In this document: piece by piece, positions 24,112 through 30,747 of the stretch
Layout of the letters: each line of letters opens with the position of its first letter
Numbering within the stretch: the stretch's first letter is position 1
Assembly: GCF_041725775.1 (NCBI RefSeq)
Contig: NZ_JBEUEL010000032.1
Location: 1 to 30,747, forward strand
Source: Pueribacillus sp041725775
GTDB taxonomy: Bacteria > Bacillota > Bacilli > Bacillales > UBA6769
DNA: 30,747 nucleotides
Direction of reading: 5' to 3'
Notes under the pieces: model-generated
The model's input: the letters and a program-made list of their open reading frames with translations, nothing else
Databases searched by the model: none
Told to the model about the DNA's origin: nothing
Position numbers and translations under genes: made by a program

Positions 24112-25248
24112 TTAAAAATCGACATCGAGTAAAAATTCGAAGTTTTTTTGTAAAAGTGACGAAGGAACGCGCTTAAAAAGTGCATTTCTAGCGCGAATCG
24201 CAAAAGGATTTCCAAGTTGCACACCGAAACCAATTAGTCGAGACATCGTAATTATTTTTTTCGTTCGTTCTATACGTTTCTGTTCATACCGTTTCAAAGC
24301 AGCTTCTTCATCAAGAGATGAAAAACAATTGGCGAGCACAATCGCGTCCTCAATCGCTTGCCCTGCACCTTGCCCCATGTTCGGTGTCGTCGCATGAGCT
24401 GCATCACCCATTAAAATAATCCGCCCGTATACAAATTTTGAAAGTGGGCGAATATCTTCAATATCATGATGAAGTAGCTCACTATCCTCCGCTTTACGAA
24501 TGAATTCCGAAACATATGGCGGAAATGCGGAAAAAAGGCGTGCGACATCTTCAACTTTATAATGTTGATATGTAGGATCTTTTCGTTTCGCATTCACACA
24601 TGCAAACCAGTATAAACGGTTACCTTTTAATGTAGCGAGCCCAAAGCGCAACCCTTTACCCCAGATTTCTGTCGTCGTATGCTCACCATTCGGATGCTTT
24701 CCAGGCACGACACCTCGCCAGCATGTATACCCGGAATAACGTGGAGCTGAACCAGGTACAAGTTTTTGACGAATGTTCGAATGGATTCCGTCAGCCGCAA
24801 TGACATAATCACCTTCATCAGACGATCCATCTTCAAAATGTACGACAACCTTTTTACCATCATCAATCATGTCCACACACGTCTTATTCAAATGAATTAG
24901 TTCCGGTCGCAGAGCATTAACGAGCGATTCATGAAGCTCTGCACGATGAATCGTAAGATTATTCACTTGATGTTTTTTGCTCATTTCCTTTAAGTCCATT
25001 TCGTTAAGAAACTGTCCACGCTCATCATAAAAATCTAAACGATCGAGACGATTCCCGAATTTTTCAACGGTCTTCCCAACGTCCGCTTCGTACAATGCTT
25101 GCAATGCGTTTGAGCCAACACCAATGCCAGTTCCGAGAGGTTTTAATGATGCCGCACTTTCATAGAGAGAAACAGAAAAGCCTTTTTTATCTAACATTAA
25201 GGCGGCTGCTGGACCACCAATGCCACCGCCAATCACTATAAATTTCAT
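24112..25248 (-). CDS. FAD-dependent aromatic-ring hydroxylase-like monooxygenase
   Basis: 378 residues, group A flavoprotein monooxygenase (PHBH/UbiH fold). It shows the FAD fingerprint FIVIGGGIGGPAAALML at the start, the DG motif VIAADGIHSNIRQKL near residue 160 and the GD motif ILMGDAAHATTPNMGQGAGQ near residue 280. The substrate is not evident; urate, salicylate or other aromatic hydroxylases share this architecture. AAAGGAGG stands 5 bases before the ATG. First gene of a unit with nadX, which suggests a link to aspartate or nicotinate-type metabolism, but the tie is only positional. Confidence 0.9.
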   Translation of the reverse strand: MKFIVIGGGIGGPAAALMLDKKGFSVSLYESAASLKPLGTGIGVGSNALQALYEADVGKTVEKFGNRLDRLDFYDERGQFLNEMDLKEMSKKHQVNNLTIHRAELHESLVNALRPELIHLNKTCVDMIDDGKKVVVHFEDGSSDEGDYVIAADGIHSNIRQKLVPGSAPRYSGYTCWRGVVPGKHPNGEHTTTEIWGKGLRFGLATLKGNRLYWFACVNAKRKDPTYQHYKVEDVARLFSAFPPYVSEFIRKAEDSELLHHDIEDIRPLSKFVYGRIILMGDAAHATTPNMGQGAGQAIEDAIVLANCFSSLDEEAALKRYEQKRIERTKKIITMSRLIGFGVQLGNPFAIRARNALFKRVPSSLLQKNFEFLLDVDF

Positions 25249-25550
25249 TTTCTTCCTCCTTTTGCTACGCCCCGTGTGAACTTACGGATAAAAACTGTTT
25301 TCCCCCCTTTTTGAGAGGAGATGAACTGAGGCTTTACATTGAGTGACAAGCTTTATAGGCTATAAAGCCTTACCACAACAATGATTACTGCGTCCCTGCT
25401 AAATAACTCGTACTTGTGGAGACCCAAAGCCAAGCTTTCTATATTGAAAAATTTTCACACCATTTTCGCCTCTGCTTTACTTCGTAGGATTTATCAAGTG
25501 CGATTGCAAATCACATGCCATATATTTTCAATCGAGCTTTTGACTCTACT
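25249..25550. other. Gene-free stretch between two minus-strand genes
   Basis: No supported gene. One perfect hairpin GCTTTATA-GGC-TATAAAGC at 25350-25368 is flanked by no T-run on the minus strand beyond CTTGT, so it is not a clear terminator. Open frames on the plus strand here have no ribosome binding site. Confidence 0.4.
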
Positions 25551-26477
25551 CTACGACGCTTTAGATTGTGGTTTTCGCATAGACTCAAAGGCGCCCGAAC
25601 CAAAAAACACGCCGCATAAAATGAACAAGAAGCCAATGACATGACAAAGAACGATCGGTTCTCCAAGAAAAAAGGCTGCTCCTGTTAAAGCAAATAACGT
25701 GTTCAAATTAACGAAAACAGCTGTTTCTGCTGGGCCGACTTGTTTAATTGCAAAATTATAAATCATATGTCCAGCCGCTGTACAAATGAGTGCACTGAAC
25801 ATAAAAAGAAGACCGAGCTTCCATGAAAATAGTGCCGTCACTTGCGTGAACTTTGCATTTTGAAAAAAGCTCACGATAAAAATAATGAGCGAACCGAATA
25901 CGAGCATATAACCTGTAAGCAATCTTGGATCAAATGTCGGATTAAGTTTGCTAATTAAAATAAAGCTATACGCCTGCGCAAGCATCGAAATTAAAATCAT
26001 CGCATCACCGATGGAAAAGACGGATAAGGCATCTGTTCCTGCAAGCGAGGTAATCATCATTCCTAGAAAACCAAGAATAAAACCAACAATTTTTAGACGC
26101 GAAAATGCTGTTTTCAATAGCAAAATCGAAAGCATTAACACGACGAGCGGATTCGCTCCTAATATAATCCCCGCATTGACACCAGATGTATTCGCTAGTC
26201 CAAGTGCAAGAAATATATGGTGCAAAATAACATTAAAAATCGCAATAAAACCAATCGTCACGAGTTCACGTTTCGTTGGCAAACGAAAAATGCTTAACAA
26301 GCGCGTCATGATGAGTACAGCGAGCCCCGCAGTAAAAATACGCAACGCCGTTAAAAAGACAGGGTCAACAGTTGTTACAAGTACTTTTAACGCTGAAACA
26401 TTTAATCCCCATACGAGCATAACGAAAAATAGTAATCCATAAATCTTTTTCACCTGAGCTCCCAACTTTAATTTCAC
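25551..26477 (-). CDS. EamA/DMT-family transporter
   Basis: 308 residues with ten predicted membrane segments in two EamA repeats. The first starts LLFFVMLVWGLNVSALKVL; the second begins near residue 155 (SIGDAMILISMLAQAYSFIL). The start is GTG, 7 bases after AAAGGAG. Substrate unknown. The base composition matches the surrounding chromosomal genes rather than the island. The neighbouring riboflavin transporter is separated from it by a terminator. Confidence 0.88.
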   Translation of the reverse strand: MKLKLGAQVKKIYGLLFFVMLVWGLNVSALKVLVTTVDPVFLTALRIFTAGLAVLIMTRLLSIFRLPTKRELVTIGFIAIFNVILHHIFLALGLANTSGVNAGIILGANPLVVLMLSILLLKTAFSRLKIVGFILGFLGMMITSLAGTDALSVFSIGDAMILISMLAQAYSFILISKLNPTFDPRLLTGYMLVFGSLIIFIVSFFQNAKFTQVTALFSWKLGLLFMFSALICTAAGHMIYNFAIKQVGPAETAVFVNLNTLFALTGAAFFLGEPIVLCHVIGFLFILCGVFFGSGAFESMRKPQSKAS

Positions 26478-26516
26478 GAGTGATCTCCTTTTATTATACC
26501 GATTTAGCCAATAAAA

Positions 26517-26550
26517 TAAAAAAAGGAAAAGGATTGTTTATCCTCTTCCC
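26517..26550 (-). terminator. Terminator of ribU
   Basis: Minus-strand hairpin GGAAGAGGA / TCCTTTTCC with a 7-base loop and a run of seven T, just past the ribU stop. Confidence 0.8.
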
Positions 26551-26557
26551 TCTTCTT

Positions 26558-27136
26558 TTATGCACTTTTCAACGTGTTTTCTGTGAACCATTTACCCATA
26601 CGACTGTATATAATCATAAAGATAATCGCGATAATCATTCCTTTTAGAATGTTAAACGGCAAGACAGCAGTGACAACGAGTTGGCGGAGCGCGCTCGCTG
26701 ACATCGGATCCCATCCGAGCAAAGCAATATAGGCAGGTAAAACAGCAAAGTAATTTAATAAACTCATAAACACGGCCATAAACAACGTTCCAACGATGAA
26801 TGAAACGATTAAGCCTTTTTTCGCCTTTAAACGCTTATACACGTAATACGATGGTAAAACAAACGTGATTCCCGCTAGGAAGTTGGCAATATTTCCAATC
26901 GGAATTCCTGCTTCACTTCCGATAACAATATAATCAATAATATTTTTAAATAATTCTACGAGAATCGCTGCAACTGGACCAAACATAAGCGCTGCGATTA
27001 AAGCAGGAATGTCACTAAAATCAACCGTTAAATACGGCGGAAATGGTGGAATCGGAAACTTAATCAACATGAGTACGAACGCCAAACCACTCAACATTCC
27101 AATTGTTACAAAAGACTTAAGATTATACTTTTTCAT
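26558..27136 (-). CDS. ribU: Riboflavin ECF transporter S component
   Basis: 192 residues, membrane-embedded substrate-binding subunit that works with the shared EcfAA'T module to import riboflavin. About six hydrophobic segments; characteristic stretches are the N-terminal PIPPFPPYLTVDFSDIPALI, GPVAAILVELFKN and GIPIGNIANFLAG. Orthologue of B. subtilis YpaA/FmnP. An FMN riboswitch and terminator lie upstream, so flavin represses it, which confirms the assignment. Confidence 0.95.
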   Translation of the reverse strand: MKKYNLKSFVTIGMLSGLAFVLMLIKFPIPPFPPYLTVDFSDIPALIAALMFGPVAAILVELFKNIIDYIVIGSEAGIPIGNIANFLAGITFVLPSYYVYKRLKAKKGLIVSFIVGTLFMAVFMSLLNYFAVLPAYIALLGWDPMSASALRQLVVTAVLPFNILKGMIIAIIFMIIYSRMGKWFTENTLKSA

Positions 27137-27297
27137 AATCCTCTCTCCTTAAAGATTCATCCCTTACCAAGAAAAACGCGATCGCGTTTTTCTTAGGAAT
27201 ACAGAAGCCGGATTTGTGTACATTTGCGAATGAGCAAATTGCACTTTCCGATTCTTAGAAGAAAGGCAGACCTTGCTGTCGTATGCTTAGCTATACA

Positions 27298-27331
27298 ATA
27301 AAAAACCCCCAAAGAAGATTCTTTGAGGGAG
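27298..27331 (-). terminator. FMN-riboswitch terminator of ribU
   Basis: Minus-strand hairpin CCCTCAAAGAA / TTCTTTGGGGG followed by six T, between the FMN aptamer and the ribU start. Confidence 0.85.
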
Positions 27332-27390
27332 AAATGATCGGCATACTTAAAACGTGTCCATCATTAAAAAAGTGAACACAAGGCTACCTC

Positions 27391-27520
27391 CATCTTCTCC
27401 CATCCAGACTGTACTGTCGGCTTTGGATTCTCACCAAATCATGCACTAAAAGGCTCGCGGGCTAAGAAGTACATTTGACTTCAATACCGCCGGTCGGGAA
27501 TTTCACCACGCCCCGAAGAT
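27391..27520 (-). promoter_or_regulatory. FMN riboswitch (RFN element)
   Basis: The minus strand holds the conserved blocks ATCTTCGGGGC, GGTGAAATTCCCGACCGGCGG, AGCCCGCGAGC, GGTGAGAATCC, GCCGACAGT and GTCTGGATGGGAGAAGAT, whose two ends pair (ATCTTC/GAAGAT). It controls ribU. A TATAAT stands about 35 bases upstream without a good -35. Confidence 0.97.
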
Positions 27521-27604
27521 GAATCGTTGTTAATATTCTTATTGTTTAATTTAAATTATAATGTATATTTTGTAAAAAGGGAAGGAAAAACGTTATAGAG
27601 TTTG

Positions 27605-27821
27605 TGTTAACCTTTTCTCCGTCTTGTGTAATAGCCATTACGCGTGCTTGTACGTTTATTGGATCGTTCATATTCATTCGCTTGAATGTACAATGTTCGC
27701 TGTTCATCCACTAGCTGATTAAAAACAGCGATATGATGCTTTTAGAAATACATATTTGACAGACTTGTCAATTAGGCTTTGTATTTCTTTTGTTTTCAAT
27801 GTAAACATGTAGCTGGGTCAT
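27605..27821 (-). pseudogene. IS256-family transposase N-terminal remnant
   Basis: AGGAGG and ATG at 27821 are followed by MTQLHVYIENKR, then after a stop and frame changes by NQLVDEQRTLYIQANEYERS- and RNGYYTRR-type sequence. This is the conserved start of mutator-type transposases (VDEQR-YIQANxYERxxxRxxxRNGYY). Only the first 70 or so residues remain. It sits just after the broken MDR gene and probably caused that truncation. Confidence 0.75.
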
Positions 27822-27938
27822 CTTGAGCTGCCTCCTAGTAAAGTTTTTATGGTTAAAAACATGTACCGTAAAGGCAATCAGATGGCCTATTCTTTTTAAC
27901 ACAATTATTTGGACTTTGTCCATTCATAAAACGTACAT

Positions 27939-28076
27939 TTATATGTGTAATTTTAGTGAGCAAACCATACGGACGATCACTTCATGTTCTTTTGGTTGTT
28001 CAACCTTTTTCAACTCAAAAGTTAAAACGTCCAGGGGACGACCGAATTCGTGGAATATAATACATTTTGCATACAA
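27939..28076 (-). pseudogene. MDR-family dehydrogenase/quinone reductase, N-terminal remnant
   Basis: From a TTG at 28076, with GAAAGGAG about 10 bases before it, the frame reads YAKCIIFHEFGRPLDVLTFE and VEQPKEHEVIVRM, then diverges. This is the usual opening of zinc-type alcohol dehydrogenase/quinone oxidoreductase proteins (FGxPxDVL...P...EVLVRM), normally followed by NPSDL and a Rossmann domain, which are absent. It follows the LLM monooxygenase gene on the same strand, so the riboswitch operon may once have had three genes. Confidence 0.75.
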
Positions 28077-28143
28077 AGTAATAAGGCTCCTTTCATCATT
28101 TGTAACATTCTTTTTCGGGAAGCTTCGCATAAAAATAGGGTCT

Positions 28144-28185
28144 CGCTGGGAAGCTCATGTTCACCCATGAATTGAACTCCCAGCG
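28144..28185. other. Stable hairpin between the monooxygenase and the MDR remnant
   Basis: Perfect 8-bp arms CGCTGGGA / TCCCAGCG enclose a 26-base loop that contains GTTCA and TGAAC, which can pair as an inner stem. It lacks a T-run, so it is not a simple terminator. Confidence 0.45.
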
Positions 28186-28225
28186 CCCCCAGTTGCGCTT
28201 CTCCCTCCACTATTCACTTTTACCT

Positions 28226-29527
28226 TTATTCTAACCCTAAATGACCACGAAACGTACTTGTTTCGTAGCCTTTTCTGAAAAGTCCTCTTTTTTGCATTTC
28301 AGGAATGACGAATTCAACAAAATCTTCTAAACTACCAGGTAATGTCGGTGGCATTAAGTTAAAGCCGTCAGCCACACCCGCTTCAAACCAAACTTCCATC
28401 TGATCGACAATTTCTTCAGCCGTACCAATCAATGTTAAATGACCGCCACCTGCACTTAAGTAACCAAGGAGTTCTCTTACTGTTGGGTCTGTGTCACGAA
28501 TGATTTCCAATATTGTTTCATACCGTCCGATCGGGCCCGTGAACTCTTCTACTGGTGGCAATGGTGGTACTTTTTCATCGATCGCCCATTTCGAACAGTC
28601 TTGCTGCACAAAAATGCTTAACTGTTCTAACGCTGTTTCAAGCGGTAGTTTTGCATCAAGTGCTTGTTTTTTTGCAAGAGCCTCTTCACGTGTCCGACCG
28701 ACATATGTAACTAAGCCGGGAAAGACTTTAATTTGACGTTTATGTACGTCACTTTGCTCCAGTTGATCGTCTAACTTCTGTCGGTATGCTTGCGCTTGTT
28801 TGATATTCCATGAGACTGAATAGACAGCATCAGCGTACTTTGCAGCTAAAGCGATCCCATATTGCGAAGCACCTGCCTGCATGCAGACAGGTCGCCCTTG
28901 CGGACTTTTTGGTGTCGTCGACGGTCCACGCACTTTAAAATAATCTCCCTCGTGATGAAACGGTTGAATGTTTTCAGGATTTATCAGTTTGCCTGTTTTG
29001 CGATCGTGGATAAAATCAGCGCGATCCCATGATAGAAACAATTTATTCATGAGTTCAGCAAATTCCGCTGCTTTTTTGTAACGTTCAGCGTGAGGTGGTA
29101 GCTTATCCAAACTATGATTCATTGCTTCGATATCCGTCATTGATGTCACGAGGTTCCAACCGACGCGCCCGTTTGTAATGTGATCGATACTGAGTAGTTG
29201 GCGTGCAGCTGTAAATGGGTTTGAAAATGTGCTTGAAATCGTGGAGACAAGGCCGACATGCTTTGTCACTTGCGAAATCGCCGTTAAATTAATAAGCGGA
29301 TCATACCAAAACGCCGGCATCGCATTCGAATTAATCCCTTGAAACGATTGATTATCAGCAAAAAAGACCGCATCAAAGTAACCTCTTTCCGCGATTTGCG
29401 CCAACGACTGATAATATGCAATATCCCCAAGACGTTCAACACTTGAATCTGGCATCATCCAAGCGGCCTGATGGTGACCGCAACCATAAAGTAAGACACC
29501 GATATGCATCTGTTTTGCTTTTGTCAT
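28226..29527 (-). CDS. Flavin-dependent monooxygenase, NtaA/SnaA/DszA family (LLM class)
   Basis: 433 residues, two-component bacterial luciferase-like TIM-barrel monooxygenase that uses reduced FMN supplied by a separate reductase. Family marks are HIGVLLYGCGHHQAAW at the start, FDAVFFADNQ near residue 55, GRVGWNLVTS near residue 125, HAERYKKAAEF near residue 148 and VADGFNLMPP near residue 385. Known members attack nitrilotriacetate, dibenzothiophene sulfone and similar compounds; this substrate is unknown. GAGGTG stands 8 bases before the ATG. It lies 43 bases behind the SDR gene with no terminator between, so both are under the TPP riboswitch, suggesting that the substrate or product relates to thiamine. 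Confidence 0.9.
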   Translation of the reverse strand: MTKAKQMHIGVLLYGCGHHQAAWMMPDSSVERLGDIAYYQSLAQIAERGYFDAVFFADNQSFQGINSNAMPAFWYDPLINLTAISQVTKHVGLVSTISSTFSNPFTAARQLLSIDHITNGRVGWNLVTSMTDIEAMNHSLDKLPPHAERYKKAAEFAELMNKLFLSWDRADFIHDRKTGKLINPENIQPFHHEGDYFKVRGPSTTPKSPQGRPVCMQAGASQYGIALAAKYADAVYSVSWNIKQAQAYRQKLDDQLEQSDVHKRQIKVFPGLVTYVGRTREEALAKKQALDAKLPLETALEQLSIFVQQDCSKWAIDEKVPPLPPVEEFTGPIGRYETILEIIRDTDPTVRELLGYLSAGGGHLTLIGTAEEIVDQMEVWFEAGVADGFNLMPPTLPGSLEDFVEFVIPEMQKRGLFRKGYETSTFRGHLGLE

Positions 29528-29570
29528 TTAAGTAACACCTCAAAATAATCTTTCTAGCGTTCCCTTGCCA

Positions 29571-30323
29571 TTAGTTCATTGTTAAACCACCATCAACAGT
29601 AATGTTTTGTCCTGTAATTCCATTCGCTGCTTCCGAAGCTAAGAAAGCGACCATGTTCGCCACGTCTTGAGGGGTAGTAACTTTTTTCAATGGAGTTGAT
29701 TGTGCGATTAAATCAAAAACTTCTGGTGTTGTCACGGCGCTTGCATCCGTCGTTTTTAACAGACCACCTGAAACGACATTCGCATTGATGCCATGTTGCC
29801 CAAGTTCTGCCGCGATGTTACGTGTAAAGCCAATTAAACCAGCTTTCGCAGTCGTATATTCATGATAAGGAACGACTGGATTTTGGAAAAGGTTCGTTCC
29901 GATGTTAATAATCGAGCCACTTTTACGTTCGATGAATTGTGGTAAAACGCTTTGAATGACGTGAAAAGCCGCTTTAATTGTTCCGTTTAATTGCCCTTCG
30001 TAATCTTCCCAAGCGAGTTCTGTGAAAGGTTTCTGTGCATTCGGATCAAATTTAAAATTCACTAAAGCGTTATTAACGACAACGTCAATTTTCCCGAAAT
30101 GTTCTGTTGCTTTCGTTACTAATGCATCGACTTCTTCGCGATTTGTCACATCAGCTTGAATGGCAATCGCTTGCTCGTCGCCAATTTCTGAAACGAGTGC
30201 TTCCGCGCTATCTTTACTTTTGTAATAGTTTACGACAACATAGTGCCCTTGCTGTGCAACAGTCCTTGCAATCGCTGCCCCCAAACCTCTACTACTTCCT
30301 GTTACTAATACTGTTCTTACCAC
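29571..30323 (-). CDS. SDR-family oxidoreductase, FabG-like
   Basis: About 250 residues, classical short-chain dehydrogenase. NAD(P)-binding TGSSRGLGAAIA is at residues 7-18, NNAL near residue 88, serine in GSIINIGT near residue 137 and the YxxxK pair in YTTAK near residue 155; it ends in the usual ITVDGG. I chose GTG at 30323, 8 bases from AAAGGAG; TTG at 30326 is a second possibility, and the longer ATG form includes the ribosome binding site. Though 3-oxoacyl-ACP reductases look alike, its place under a TPP riboswitch and next to an LLM monooxygenase argues against fatty acid synthesis. Confidence 0.9.
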   Translation of the reverse strand: MVRTVLVTGSSRGLGAAIARTVAQQGHYVVVNYYKSKDSAEALVSEIGDEQAIAIQADVTNREEVDALVTKATEHFGKIDVVVNNALVNFKFDPNAQKPFTELAWEDYEGQLNGTIKAAFHVIQSVLPQFIERKSGSIINIGTNLFQNPVVPYHEYTTAKAGLIGFTRNIAAELGQHGINANVVSGGLLKTTDASAVTTPEVFDLIAQSTPLKKVTTPQDVANMVAFLASEAANGITGQNITVDGGLTMN

Positions 30324-30350
30324 CAAAACCACTCCTTTATCATTGATATA

Positions 30351-30391
30351 TAAAAAACGCAACCTTCCTAATCTAATCGGAAAGTTGCGTC
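30351..30391 (-). terminator. TPP-riboswitch terminator
   Basis: Minus-strand hairpin CGCAACTTTCC / GGAAGGTTGCG followed by six T, between the aptamer and the SDR start. A second perfect 9-bp hairpin ATAAGAAAC-GAT-GTTTCTTAT lies at 30415-30435, between aptamer and terminator. Confidence 0.88.
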
Positions 30392-30450
30392 ATCCCAACA
30401 GCTACACATATAAAATAAGAAACGATGTTTCTTATCCTATATAGAAAAAT

Positions 30451-30541
30451 TACACTTTCCTACGCTAGTCCTAACTAGTTCAGGTTCAGAGGGTTCGAGC
30501 AAATGCTCATCTCAGTTATTTAATAACACCCCTAGTGTTTC
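30451..30541 (-). promoter_or_regulatory. TPP riboswitch (THI element)
   Basis: The minus strand carries AACACTAGGGGTG, then CTGAGATGAG, CTCGAACCCTCTGAACCTGA, CTAGTTAGGACTAGCGTAGG and AAGTGT. These are the conserved TPP-aptamer blocks, closed by P1 (ACACT/AGTGT). The terminator downstream makes it an OFF switch for transcription of the SDR-monooxygenase operon at high thiamine pyrophosphate. A TATAAT lies about 55 bases upstream without a good -35. Confidence 0.95.
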
Positions 30542-30670
30542 ATAGATAATATGCAGTTTTCATAAAATCTCTGATAGAAGAATTATAGATTTATTTTTTC
30601 ATATTATTTAGAGTCTATCACAAAGAGGGTATCATATCACATCTTCTTTTGCAAATTAATAACGGTTATT

Positions 30671-30747
30671 GTATGTGTCAAGTTATTCTCGGTTGTTCTT
30701 TTACACCAATATTTTCAGCACTCTATTTTTGTACGCTTTTTAGGCTA
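30671..30747 (-). mobile_element. Right end of a second ISLre2 copy (continues past the window)
   Basis: The reverse complement, AAGCGTACAAAAATAGAGT followed by AATATTGGTGTAA, CAACCGAGAA and AACTTGACACATAC, matches the last 70 bases of the ISLre2 element ending at 12038 with few differences. The tip is at 30671 and the transposase would lie beyond the right edge. Confidence 0.85.

Noticed and set aside
25350..25368. Perfect hairpin GCTTTATA/TATAAAGC as a terminator
   Set aside because: AT-rich stem without a following T-run on either strand; too weak to call.
25381..25644. Plus-strand 87-codon frame in the gap before the DMT permease
   Set aside because: No ribosome binding site, no protein-like conservation, and its second half overlaps the permease on the other strand.
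28022..28210. 62-codon minus-strand frame overlapping the MDR remnant and the hairpin
   Set aside because: The MDR-like frame is different and clearly recognisable; this one has no family match or good start.

Overview
The window comes from a low-GC Gram-positive bacterium of the Bacillaceae type. The evidence is a set of Bacillus-like gene orders (nifS/nadC/nadA; yeaC-yeaD-yebA-guaA-pbuG), strong AGGAGG ribosome binding sites, canonical sigma-A promoters, intrinsic terminators and guanine, FMN and TPP riboswitches. The species cannot be named from the sequence. The region is heavily eroded: remnants of at least five kinds of mobile element (IS21-like, IS110, IS256, ISLre2 and a Tn916-like conjugative element) and several broken housekeeping or accessory genes are visible.

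Layout. 1-3311: IS21-like terminal repeats, then nifS (minus) divergent from nadC-nadA (plus); nadB, expected here, is absent. 3312-5085: an IS110 remnant and two tandem paralogous lipoproteins, the upstream one overlapping a short ORF. 5086-5751: a solitary 5S rRNA gene with its own promoter, a decayed copy of a 5S 3' end, and a 40-residue membrane peptide. 5885-7524: pbuG with its promoter, guanine riboswitch and terminator. 7525-14240: an accessory island lying exactly between pbuG and guaA. It carries a DMT-family permease, IS256 debris, a tcpC pseudogene, an internally deleted ISLre2 element, an erm-type 23S rRNA methyltransferase with a roughly 400-nt attenuator-like leader, and an orf7/integrase fusion remnant. 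14244-19555: a guaA gene encoding only the ATP pyrophosphatase domain, then yebA-yeaD-yeaC (transglutaminase, DUF58, MoxR ATPase). 19870-22456: a YfhE-like small protein, a thioredoxin-like protein, an orphan ORF and DNA polymerase IV. 22460-25248: a dead MhqD-like hydrolase, a frameshifted aspartate dehydrogenase (nadX) and a FAD monooxygenase. 25551-27520: a DMT permease, then ribU under an FMN riboswitch. 27605-30541: a TPP-riboswitch-controlled SDR plus flavin-dependent monooxygenase operon, ending in a truncated MDR dehydrogenase and an IS256 transposase N-terminus. 30671-30747: the end of a second ISLre2 copy.

How the genes fit together. NifS, NadC and NadA would make NAD from iminoaspartate. 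The enzyme supplying iminoaspartate is missing from the locus, and the alternative enzyme NadX, 20 kb away, reads as frameshifted. PbuG and GuaA both serve guanine nucleotide supply, but GuaA has lost its glutaminase domain. The most promising leads are the SDR/LLM-monooxygenase pair under a TPP riboswitch (a possible thiamine-related oxidative pathway), the layered control region of the erm gene (twin 16-bp palindromes on the promoter, a nine-residue leader peptide and serial terminators), and the domain-split GMP synthetase.
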